Source: Deltaproteobacteria bacterium
GTDB lineage: Bacteria; Desulfobacterota; DSM-4660; Desulfatiglandales; B25-G16
DNA: 32,406 nt
Direction of reading: 5' to 3'
Assembly: GCA_020351915.1 (NCBI GenBank)
Contig: CP070673.1
Span: 240,346 to 272,751, forward strand
In this document: piece by piece, positions 8,095 to 15,281 of the stretch
How the letters are laid out: each line of letters begins with the position of its first letter
How positions within the stretch are numbered: the stretch's first letter is position 1
Notes under the pieces: generated by a model
What the model was told of the DNA's origin: nothing
Database searches by the model: none
The model's input: the letters and a program-made list of their open reading frames with translations, nothing else
Made by a program: the position numbers and the translations under genes

Positions 8095-10527
8095 ATGGAC
8101 AGGGCTATCAAAAAGTGCGCGGTCATTGGAGCTGGCGTTATGGGGGCAACCATAGCCGCCCAGTTGGCCAATGTAGGTATCGATACAATTCTTCTCGATA
8201 TTGTACTCCCTGAACTCACAGACGATGATAAGAAAAGGGGGCTTACCAAGGAGAGCAAAGCGTTCAGAAACAAACTGGCACAGAATGGACTAAATGGGGC
8301 ACTGAAGTCAAAACCGGCATCTTTTTATATACCAGAAGACGCCAAACTGATCACCATCGGAAATCTGGAAGACAATCTCGCATGGCTCAGTGATGCCGAG
8401 TGGATCATTGAAGTGGTGGTGGAAAGGCTGGACATTAAAAAGAGCGTTTTTGAAAAGATTGAAACTGTTTTGAAACCTGGAACCATTATTACCTCCAACA
8501 CCTCCGGCATACCGGCCAGGGCCATGTGTGAAGACCGGACTGAGGCATTTCGAAGCCATTTTGCGATTACCCATTTTTTTAATCCTCCGCGGTATATGAA
8601 ACTCCTGGAGATCGTGCCGGGGCCTGATACACTCCCCGAGGTTATCGAGATCTTGTCGGAAACGTGTGAGAAGGTACTGGGAAAGGGGATTGTTTACGGA
8701 AAGGATACACCGAATTTTGTTGCAAACCGGATCGGCATTTTTGGCCTGCTTTATAGCATGGAGGCAATGATTGACCTAGGGCTGAGCATTGAAGCGGTAG
8801 ACGAAATGACTGGTCCTATAATAGGACACCCTAAGAGCGCTTCCTTTAGGACGGCAGACCTGGTTGGCCTCGATACCATTGTTCATGTGGCCAGTAATGT
8901 ATACGAAGGCGCGCCTGACGATGAAAAACGAGAGATGTTCACACCGCCTGAGTTCATTCAAAAAATGATCGAAAAGAACATGCTTGGTAGTAAGACCAAC
9001 CTCGGCTTTTACAAGAAAACTAAGGACAAAGAAGGAAAAAAGGCGATCCTGTCTTTGGACTATAAGACGCTCGAGCACACGCCGCAGGAAAAGGTAAAGC
9101 TGGCCTCTTTGGAGACAGCCAAGAATATCTCAGGCACTTCCGCAAAGATAAGATCGCTCTTTTTTGCTCAAGATGTCGGAGGGCAGTTTACCTTTCGCAC
9201 CTTGACTGAAACCCTCATCTACTCAGCCAACCGTATTCCCGAAATAGCTGATAACATTGTAAATGTAGATAATGCCATGAAATGGGGTTTTGCGTGGAAG
9301 ATGGGCCCCTTTGAAACCTGGGATACCCTCGGGTTGGGTCAGTCGGTAGCCAAAATGAAAGAGGCCGGCTACCAGATCCCTGCATGGGTCCAGGAGATGC
9401 TCGATGGCGGGAATGAGTCCTTTTACAAGAGAGAAGCCGGTGTGCTTTATTTCTATGAACTTACCTCCAAGGATTATGAGGAGGTTCCGGTCAAGCCGGG
9501 GATTATTCTCTTGCCCTCCCTCAAGGATCGGGAAAAAATGGTGGCCGGAAACAAGGGTGCCAGCCTGATCGACATCGGCGATGGGGTGGCCTGCCTGGAA
9601 TTCCACACCAAGATGAATGCCATGGGAGATGATATCATTGCAATGGTCGTCAAATCGGCCGACATCGTAAGCAGCGATTTCCAAGGCTTGGTGATAGCGA
9701 ATCATGCTAATAATTTCTCCGCTGGGGCCAACCTCCCCCTGATTTTATTTACGGCACAGGAAGAGGAATGGGATGAGCTGGAGTGGATGGTCAAGACCTT
9801 TCAGGATTCATTAATGAAGCTCAAATATCTGGATAAACCTGTGGTGGCCGCACCTGCCGGGATGACCCTCGGTGGAGGTTGTGAAATCTGCATGGCATCC
9901 GATCGTGTCCGCTTCGCCGCCGAAACCTATATGGGCCTCGTGGAAGCTGGCGTGGGTTTGGTTCCTGCCGGAGGGGGAACCAAGGAGTTGATCCTCCGGA
10001 ACACCGAACACCTCTTCGAGGTTCAGAAGGGCGGGCTCTATCCGAAACAGATCGAGCTGATGCCCTTTGTTGCCAGGGCCTTTGAGACCATAGCAATGGC
10101 CAAAGTGTCAACGTCTGGACCTGAGGCAGTCAAGCTCGGATACCTGAGACCCACTGATAAGATGACCGTCAATCGGGATTACCTGATTGAGGACGCCAAA
10201 AAGACCGTTCTGGCAATGAACATGGAGGGCTACCAACCGCGTCGTCCCAGAGATGACATCCGCGTGGCCGGGGAGAATACCTTCGCCATGATCAAGCTTG
10301 GCCTGTGGTCCATGCATGAGGCAGGCTACATTACCGAGCACGATGTAACCGTGTCCACCAAAGTTGGCTATGTCCTGTGTGGGGGGAATATACTCGCGGA
10401 GGCCACGGTGAGTGAGCAATACCTCCTGGATCTGGAACGGGAGGCATTTGTGAGTCTGTGCGGGGATCCCAAGACTCAGGCAAGGATTCAACATATGCTG
10501 AACACCGGAAAGCCGCTGAGAAACTAG
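8095..10527 (+). CDS. fadN: 3-hydroxyacyl-CoA dehydrogenase / enoyl-CoA hydratase fusion (FadN type)
   Basis: An 810-aa bifunctional beta-oxidation enzyme. The NAD-binding dehydrogenase half is N-terminal: GAGVMG at residues 12-17 and the signature HFFNPP at 160-165. The crotonase (hydratase) half is C-terminal: SAGANL at 542-547 forms the oxyanion-hole region. The two catalytic glutamates are Glu597 (GGGCE) and Glu617 (GLVEAG), 20 apart as in rat crotonase (Glu144/Glu164). The dehydrogenase-first order is that of FadN (YusL, about 790 aa), opposite to E. coli FadB. It hydrates 2-enoyl-CoA and oxidises 3-hydroxyacyl-CoA. AAGGAGGG sits 7 nt before ATG. It heads a fadN-fadA-fadE operon behind a FadR-like operator. 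Confidence 0.93.
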   Translation: MDRAIKKCAVIGAGVMGATIAAQLANVGIDTILLDIVLPELTDDDKKRGLTKESKAFRNKLAQNGLNGALKSKPASFYIPEDAKLITIGNLEDNLAWLSDAEWIIEVVVERLDIKKSVFEKIETVLKPGTIITSNTSGIPARAMCEDRTEAFRSHFAITHFFNPPRYMKLLEIVPGPDTLPEVIEILSETCEKVLGKGIVYGKDTPNFVANRIGIFGLLYSMEAMIDLGLSIEAVDEMTGPIIGHPKSASFRTADLVGLDTIVHVASNVYEGAPDDEKREMFTPPEFIQKMIEKNMLGSKTNLGFYKKTKDKEGKKAILSLDYKTLEHTPQEKVKLASLETAKNISGTSAKIRSLFFAQDVGGQFTFRTLTETLIYSANRIPEIADNIVNVDNAMKWGFAWKMGPFETWDTLGLGQSVAKMKEAGYQIPAWVQEMLDGGNESFYKREAGVLYFYELTSKDYEEVPVKPGIILLPSLKDREKMVAGNKGASLIDIGDGVACLEFHTKMNAMGDDIIAMVVKSADIVSSDFQGLVIANHANNFSAGANLPLILFTAQEEEWDELEWMVKTFQDSLMKLKYLDKPVVAAPAGMTLGGGCEICMASDRVRFAAETYMGLVEAGVGLVPAGGGTKELILRNTEHLFEVQKGGLYPKQIELMPFVARAFETIAMAKVSTSGPEAVKLGYLRPTDKMTVNRDYLIEDAKKTVLAMNMEGYQPRRPRDDIRVAGENTFAMIKLGLWSMHEAGYITEHDVTVSTKVGYVLCGGNILAEATVSEQYLLDLEREAFVSLCGDPKTQARIQHMLNTGKPLRN

Positions 10528-10691
10528 GGTTTGTTGTGTTTATTGAATTCACAGGGTTTGAAGTCCCTAAGATACCTACAACGAAACAAAGTGCCTAATG
10601 CAAATACCACCTTGAACTTTCTACTAAAACGAACGCGATGAACCCAATTGACCCTAGATACACAAGAAACACCAGTTGGGAGGAGAAGATC

Positions 10692-11876
10692 ATGAGAGAA
10701 GCCGTGATTGTTGCTGCTTGCAGAACAGCAGTGGGAAAGGCCCCTCGAGGAATATTAAAAGATACACGCCCCGAATATATGGCGACCGCGGTACTAGCTG
10801 ATTTGATAAAGAGGGCAGATAACCTGGATCCCATGCTTATTGATGATGTGATTATCGGATGCACCTTCCCTGAGGCTACGCAAGGGCTCAATCTCGGACG
10901 GGTTCTGGTTATGTCCATGGGATGGCCCGATCGCATTCCTGGCATGACCGTCAATAGGTTCTGCTCTTCTGGTCTTCAGGCCATTGCCATCGGTGCTGAA
11001 AAAATCATGTGTGGATACGCCGATGTGGTGCTCAGCGGTGGCGTGGAGAGCATGAGCCAGATTCCCATGGGCGGGAGCATGATGTATCCAAATCCGGCAC
11101 TCGTAGAACTGCGACCGGGAGCCTTCACAGGAATGGGATTGACTGCTGAGAATGTGGCCGAACGGTATAAGATCAGCCGGGATGAGCAGGATGAATTTGG
11201 GGCCAGGAGCCAGCAGAAGGCTGAGGCAGCCATCAAGGCAGGTCGCTTCAAGACTCAAATTGTTCCTCTGAAGGTAAAAAAACAAAAGCAGTCGCCCAAC
11301 GGCGATTTCGAGTTTGAAGAGATTATCTTTGACACAGACGAGGGGGTGCGGCCCGGCACAACCAAGGAGGATATTTCCAAGATACCCCCTGCCTTTAAGG
11401 CAAATGGAACCGTGACAGCCGGCAATTCTTCGCAGACCAGTGATGCAGCTTCAGGGGTTGTGCTGATGTCCAAGGAAAAGGCCGGAGCACTCGGTTTGAA
11501 ACCCATGGCCACCTTTCGGTGCCATGTGGTCGAGGGATGTCCGCCCGAATACATGGGGGTGGGGCCTTCGGTGGCGATTCCAAAACTAATGAGGGTCGCC
11601 GGTATGAGCCTTGATCAGATGGAGTTGATCGAGCTGAATGAGGCCTTTGCAGCCCAGGCTATCTACTGTATTAGAGAGCTCGGCATCAATGAAGAGATTA
11701 CCAACGTGAATGGCGGTGCCATTGCACTGGGACACCCTCTGGGTTGCACCGGTTCGAAATTGACCACGCAATTGATCTATGAAATGCAAGCAAGGGGGCT
11801 CCGATGGGGATTAGTCTCTATGTGTATCGGTTTTGGCATGGGAGCCGCTGCGATCTTTGAGATAGAGGACTACTAA
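10692..11876 (+). CDS. fadA: Acetyl-CoA acyltransferase (thiolase)
   Basis: A 394-aa degradative thiolase that cleaves 3-ketoacyl-CoA with CoA to give acetyl-CoA and a shortened acyl-CoA. The three catalytic residues are present: Cys91 in [10 protein letters not shown] (acyl acceptor), His348 in GHPLGCTG and Cys378 in [15 protein letters not shown] lies between them. I take the ATG at 10692, not upstream in-frame starts, because GGGAGGAGA directly precedes it and the protein then begins [15 protein letters not shown], the normal thiolase N-terminus. It follows fadN after 164 bp and precedes fadE by 20 bp. Confidence 0.95.
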   Translation: MREAVIVAACRTAVGKAPRGILKDTRPEYMATAVLADLIKRADNLDPMLIDDVIIGCTFPEATQGLNLGRVLVMSMGWPDRIPGMTVNRFCSSGLQAIAIGAEKIMCGYADVVLSGGVESMSQIPMGGSMMYPNPALVELRPGAFTGMGLTAENVAERYKISRDEQDEFGARSQQKAEAAIKAGRFKTQIVPLKVKKQKQSPNGDFEFEEIIFDTDEGVRPGTTKEDISKIPPAFKANGTVTAGNSSQTSDAASGVVLMSKEKAGALGLKPMATFRCHVVEGCPPEYMGVGPSVAIPKLMRVAGMSLDQMELIELNEAFAAQAIYCIRELGINEEITNVNGGAIALGHPLGCTGSKLTTQLIYEMQARGLRWGLVSMCIGFGMGAAAIFEIEDY

Positions 11877-11896
11877 TTAAAAGAGGAGTGATGAAC

Positions 11897-13690
11897 ATGC
11901 CCAAGGAAAAACTTTTTAAGGGTGGGGAGTTCTTGATAACCGATGCTCTACCGGAGGAGATATTCACTCCGGAGGATTTCACCAACGAACACCGTCTCAT
12001 CGGTAAATCAGCCGAGGAATTCGCCTTGGGTGAGATTGAGCCCCGAAGGGAAGAGCTTGAGGAGCTTAACCCCGAATTGATAGAGAGCCTGTTGCGAAAG
12101 GCAGGGGAACTCGGCTTTCTCTCTACAGACATTGCAGAGATCTATGGAGGCTCGGAAATGGATCATATCAGCACTGTCCTGGTTACTGAGAGACTCACCC
12201 GGGGAATATCCGGATTCGATATATCCTTTGGAGTGCAAACAGGTATTGGGGTTCTTCCTATCGTATTTTTCGGATCTCCGGATCAGAAGGCAAAATATCT
12301 CAAAAAATTGTGCACCGGTGAGATGATCGGTGCCTTTGGCCTGACAGAGCCAGAACACGGTTCCGATGCGCTGACCGCCGAAAGCACGGCAGTTCTATCC
12401 GATGATGGAAAATACTACATCTTGAATGGACAGAAGCAGTTCATCACGAATGCCGGGTTTGCTGATCTCTTCCTCACCTATGCCCAAGTTGATGGAACGA
12501 AGTTTACCGCTTTTATTGTGGAGCGTGCTTGGGATGGTATTTCAGTGGACGAGGAAGAGAAAAAGATGGGAGTCCACGGCAGTTCTACGCGATCTGTCAT
12601 CTATACGGACGTCAAGGTGCCGGTAGAAAATGTTTTGGGAGAAATCGGCCGCGGCCATGTGGTGGCCCTCAATACTCTAAATATCGGCAGGTACAAGTTG
12701 AGTCCTGCTACGGTTGGCGGAGCCAAGCTTCTGATTGCCGAAGGCGTCAAGTATGCTAAGAGTAGAGTCCAGTTCGGGAGACCTATCTCCGACTTTGGCC
12801 TGATAAAGCATAAGATTGCAGAGATGGTCATCAAGACATATGTTACCGAGAGCATGGTCTATCGGACTGCAGGTCTGCTTGATATGGCCTTACAGGGAAT
12901 TGATCCTACCAAAGAAGATGCGGGCAAAAAAACTGGTGAGGCCCTCAGAAGATATGCCCTAGAGTGCTCCATAAATAAGAATTTCGGTTCGGAGATGCTG
13001 GATTATGTTGCAGATGAATGTGTGCAGATCATGGGTGGTTATGGGTATATCATGGACAACAAGGTAGAGAGTGCCTACCGAGATTCAAGGATCAACCGGA
13101 TCTGGGAAGGAACTAATGAGATTAATCGCCTGTTAATGGTGGACATGCTCATGAGGGCCGCCATGAAGGGGGAGCTTCCACTTCTTGATGTAATCAAAAA
13201 ACTCACCGAAGAGCTTATGAGCTACCGGCCGACCATGGGTGAAGAAGAGGGGATCCTTGAAGAAGAGCAAAAGATGGTTGGCAATGCAAAGAAAATGGCT
13301 CTCTTGGCTGCTGGTGCGGCAACCCAGAAGTATATGGATAAACTTGCAAATGAGCAGGAAGTTGTTGCCCTGATAGCCGATACGATTATCGAGATCTTTG
13401 CTATGGAGAGCGCTCTTCTGAGAACCTTGAAAAAAATCCAAAAAGATGGTGAAGAGAAGTCCAAGATACACGCTGCAGCTACCCAGGTGTATATCAATGA
13501 TTCATTTCCGCGGGTGGATTTAATGGCCAGACAGGTTTTTGCTGCCATCACTGAGGGTGAAGAGCTGAGAACCCAGCTCATGGGTGTAAAAAAATTCGCG
13601 CGCTTCACCCCAGTAAACACTATTGTCTTGAGGAGAGCGATTGCTGATAGCATTATTTCTGCTGGCCGCTATGACTTGACGAAGACATAG
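11897..13690 (+). CDS. fadE: Acyl-CoA dehydrogenase, long FadE (YusJ) type
   Basis: A 597-aa FAD-dependent acyl-CoA dehydrogenase for the first beta-oxidation step. FGLTEPEHGSDA and QKQFITNAGFADLF are the flavin and substrate contacts; the catalytic base is Glu404 in WEGTNEI. About 190 residues follow the Glu, as in VLCAD-like and YusJ proteins, which are about 600 aa; short-chain members end near 380-400. Electrons would pass to an ETF, but no etfAB is in the window. The start is the ATG at 11897 with GAGGAG 8 nt upstream; the GTG and ATG just before it overlap that site. No terminator follows. Confidence 0.93.
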   Translation: MPKEKLFKGGEFLITDALPEEIFTPEDFTNEHRLIGKSAEEFALGEIEPRREELEELNPELIESLLRKAGELGFLSTDIAEIYGGSEMDHISTVLVTERLTRGISGFDISFGVQTGIGVLPIVFFGSPDQKAKYLKKLCTGEMIGAFGLTEPEHGSDALTAESTAVLSDDGKYYILNGQKQFITNAGFADLFLTYAQVDGTKFTAFIVERAWDGISVDEEEKKMGVHGSSTRSVIYTDVKVPVENVLGEIGRGHVVALNTLNIGRYKLSPATVGGAKLLIAEGVKYAKSRVQFGRPISDFGLIKHKIAEMVIKTYVTESMVYRTAGLLDMALQGIDPTKEDAGKKTGEALRRYALECSINKNFGSEMLDYVADECVQIMGGYGYIMDNKVESAYRDSRINRIWEGTNEINRLLMVDMLMRAAMKGELPLLDVIKKLTEELMSYRPTMGEEEGILEEEQKMVGNAKKMALLAAGAATQKYMDKLANEQEVVALIADTIIEIFAMESALLRTLKKIQKDGEEKSKIHAAATQVYINDSFPRVDLMARQVFAAITEGEELRTQLMGVKKFARFTPVNTIVLRRAIADSIISAGRYDLTKT

Positions 13691-13758
13691 GGGTCTTTCA
13701 CTTATCCGGCCGCAATCCCCGGGAGGTATACTGAAACCTGCGGAACTAGTGCGCCATC

Positions 13759-13800
13759 CAGGGTCACGTCATAGTGAAACCTAACCTATTGATTCTTAAG
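13759..13800 (+). repeat. 42-nt dispersed repeat, copy 1
   Basis: The stretch containing CATAGTGAAACCTAACCTAT recurs at 15177-15218 with 36 of 42 bases identical. Copy 1 lies 8 bp before the inverted-repeat element at 13808-14145. Sequence after that element (TTTTGACGATATCCTG) resembles what follows copy 2 (CTTTGACGTTACCCTG), as though the element interrupts a longer repeat. Confidence 0.6.
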
Positions 13801-13954
13801 CTTATTGCAGGGTATGGGTGTCTTTTTTTTGGTTATGCCCCTAGCCCAGACCCGCCTGCCAGATGGCGGGCAGGCCTGGCTTGTAGGGCATGAGCATATG
13901 TGCCACGTCAGCGAAATAACACTGCGAACATGCTATATTTCAGAAATATCGCAT

Positions 13955-13995
13955 CTCCCGATCCCGTCCCGGTTTCGGGACGGGGAGGGCAGGCC
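13955..13995. repeat. REP-like 41-nt palindromic repeat, copy 1
   Basis: It contains CCCGTCCCG and CGGGACGGG around a 4-nt loop, then GGAGGGCAGGCC. The same 41 nt occur at 29027-29067 with a single base difference, 15 kb away. Confidence 0.75.
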
Positions 13996-14018
13996 TATCA
14001 CATGGCCCCTTACTGGGT

Positions 14019-14090
14019 CGTTTCAAAATGGTTTATTGAGCCATAAGCCTTAGAATTATAGGCTCCATCTATATAAACCATTTTGAAACG
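14019..14090. repeat. 17-bp perfect inverted repeat (hairpin)
   Basis: CGTTTCAAAATGGTTTA (14019-14035) and its exact complement (14074-14090) surround a 38-nt centre that itself has GAGCC/GGCTC. It lies inside the MITE-like element and could be an internal stem of it or a nested insertion. Confidence 0.65.
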
Positions 14091-14266
14091 CCCACTCATC
14101 TAAACTATGTGGGGCATGATCCAAAGAAAAGACACCCATACCCTGGATTTTGACGATATCCTGTGCATCTTCTAAAGGCATGTTCTAAAGGCATTGACAG
14201 TCCTTGCCGATATATGTTAACAATAAAAACATATTATAATAAATGATCATAAATAGGGGGATGATC

Positions 14267-15070
14267 ATGGCAAAGGACGATGACATATCAAAAAATGTCG
14301 GTGACGCCGAGGATGAAGATCTCCTGGATTTCGACTTCGATGAGGATTTGTTAGGTGAAGACGAAGAAAAGCAAGAGGCTGAATCTAAGAATGAAGAAGA
14401 GATCATAGAGCTTGCTGATGTAGTTGCCGAGGAGAAGAAAGCCCAAGCGTTTGAAGGCGAAATAGAAGGCCTGGAAGAGCTGATACTAGAGGAGGAAGAA
14501 GGCGAAGAAGAGCCGGCAACGTTATCCGAGGGGGAAGAGGAGGCCGGTTTGGCGGAAGAGATTGAGTTAACAGAAGTAGTCGATGAGGCAGCTGCGGACG
14601 TTGGCCGTGTCCCTGATCATCCATCCGGTAAAGTAGAAGAAATTGGTGAAGACACAGTGCTCATGGAAAGGATGGAGGGGGCTCTTGAAGAGGGGCCAGA
14701 GGAACCCTTTTTAGATTTGGAAGAAGAGATTAAGTTAGATGAGGGACTGGAGGAATTGATTTCTGAAGGTGAAGCACAGGGGTTAGAAGACGTATTTGCA
14801 GAGGAAACGGGTGAGGGTCCAGGGATAGAGGAACCCGCCGAGGAGATTTTGACCGGAATGCCTCCCGTTGAGGGGATGGTTGAGTTGAAGGAAGAACTAG
14901 CACAAGAGGGAGCTTTGCCAATCTCAGAAGAGAGGATTGAGGCCTTATTGACAAAGGTGGTAGGCGATGTTTTAGAAAGGGTGGCCAGAAACGTTATTCC
15001 TGAAGTGGCTGAAAAGATTATCAGGGAGGAGATAGATGCCTTGAAAAAGAGTATCATGTCTGAGGGTTGA
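14267..15070 (+). CDS. Acidic, largely disordered PopZ-like scaffold protein
   Basis: A 267-aa protein. Residues 1-215 are strongly acidic and low-complexity (runs of Glu and Asp with Leu and Ile spacers, some Pro and Gly), predicted to be disordered. Residues 216-267 switch to two amphipathic helices (SEERIEALLTKVVGDVLERV, then VIPEVAEKIIREEIDALKKS). This layout, an acidic disordered body with a C-terminal helical module ending in a REEI-type helix, resembles the polar organiser PopZ (DUF2497) of Alphaproteobacteria, whose gene I recall lying beside valS, as here. Homology is inferred, not shown. The ATG at 14267 is chosen over upstream ATGs because AGGGGG lies 6 nt before it. TATAAT at 14235-14240 could be its -10. 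It could instead be an unrelated acidic adaptor. Confidence 0.6.
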   Translation: MAKDDDISKNVGDAEDEDLLDFDFDEDLLGEDEEKQEAESKNEEEIIELADVVAEEKKAQAFEGEIEGLEELILEEEEGEEEPATLSEGEEEAGLAEEIELTEVVDEAAADVGRVPDHPSGKVEEIGEDTVLMERMEGALEEGPEEPFLDLEEEIKLDEGLEELISEGEAQGLEDVFAEETGEGPGIEEPAEEILTGMPPVEGMVELKEELAQEGALPISEERIEALLTKVVGDVLERVARNVIPEVAEKIIREEIDALKKSIMSEG

Positions 15071-15089
15071 GATACATTATTTTGAAATT

Positions 15090-15145
15090 AATGGGCACAA
15101 CGGCACTACATGAAAGAGGTTTTCAAGAATGTCATTGTGCCCATT
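15090..15145. terminator. Hairpin after the acidic protein gene
   Basis: AATGGGCACAA (15090-15100) and TTGTGCCCATT (15135-15145) form an 11-bp stem with a 34-nt loop, 20 bp after the stop codon. No strong T run follows, so it may be an RNA stabiliser or repeat and not a classic terminator. Confidence 0.35.
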
Positions 15146-15176
15146 TACGTGTGGCTACTTTCAGGTATCTTGACGT

Positions 15177-15218
15177 CAGGGCCAGATCATAGTGAAACCT
15201 AAGCTATTGATTTTGAAG
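15177..15218 (+). repeat. 42-nt dispersed repeat, copy 2
   Basis: Matches 13759-13800 at 36 of 42 positions and lies about 65 bp before valS. Here the repeat runs on uninterrupted into CTTTGACGTTACCCTG. Confidence 0.6.
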
Positions 15219-15281
15219 CACTTTGACGTTACCCTGATCTTGACTTAAGAGTGAAAAACAAACAGGTGGGAGCATCTTACA

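Larger units (their letters stand above)
13808..14145. mobile_element. 338-bp MITE-like element with about 34-bp terminal inverted repeats
   Basis: The first and last 19 bp are perfect inverted repeats (13808-13826 with 14127-14145). The match continues with few differences to about 34 bp (13808-13841 with 14111-14145). The inside has no convincing gene; it contains a CCCGCC/GGCGGG hairpin, a 41-nt GC-rich palindromic unit and a 17-bp hairpin. I see no clear target-site duplication. It accounts for most of the 576-bp gap between fadE and the acidic protein gene. Confidence 0.6.

Noticed and set aside
13805..14053. 82-codon plus-strand frame
   Set aside because: Made up of the left inverted repeat, the 41-nt REP-like unit and hairpins of the MITE-like element; composition follows the repeats.
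14170..14194. Tandem TTCTAAAGGCAT direct repeat upstream of the acidic protein gene
   Set aside because: Only two 12-bp units; could be replication slippage, and no regulator-site match is known to me.
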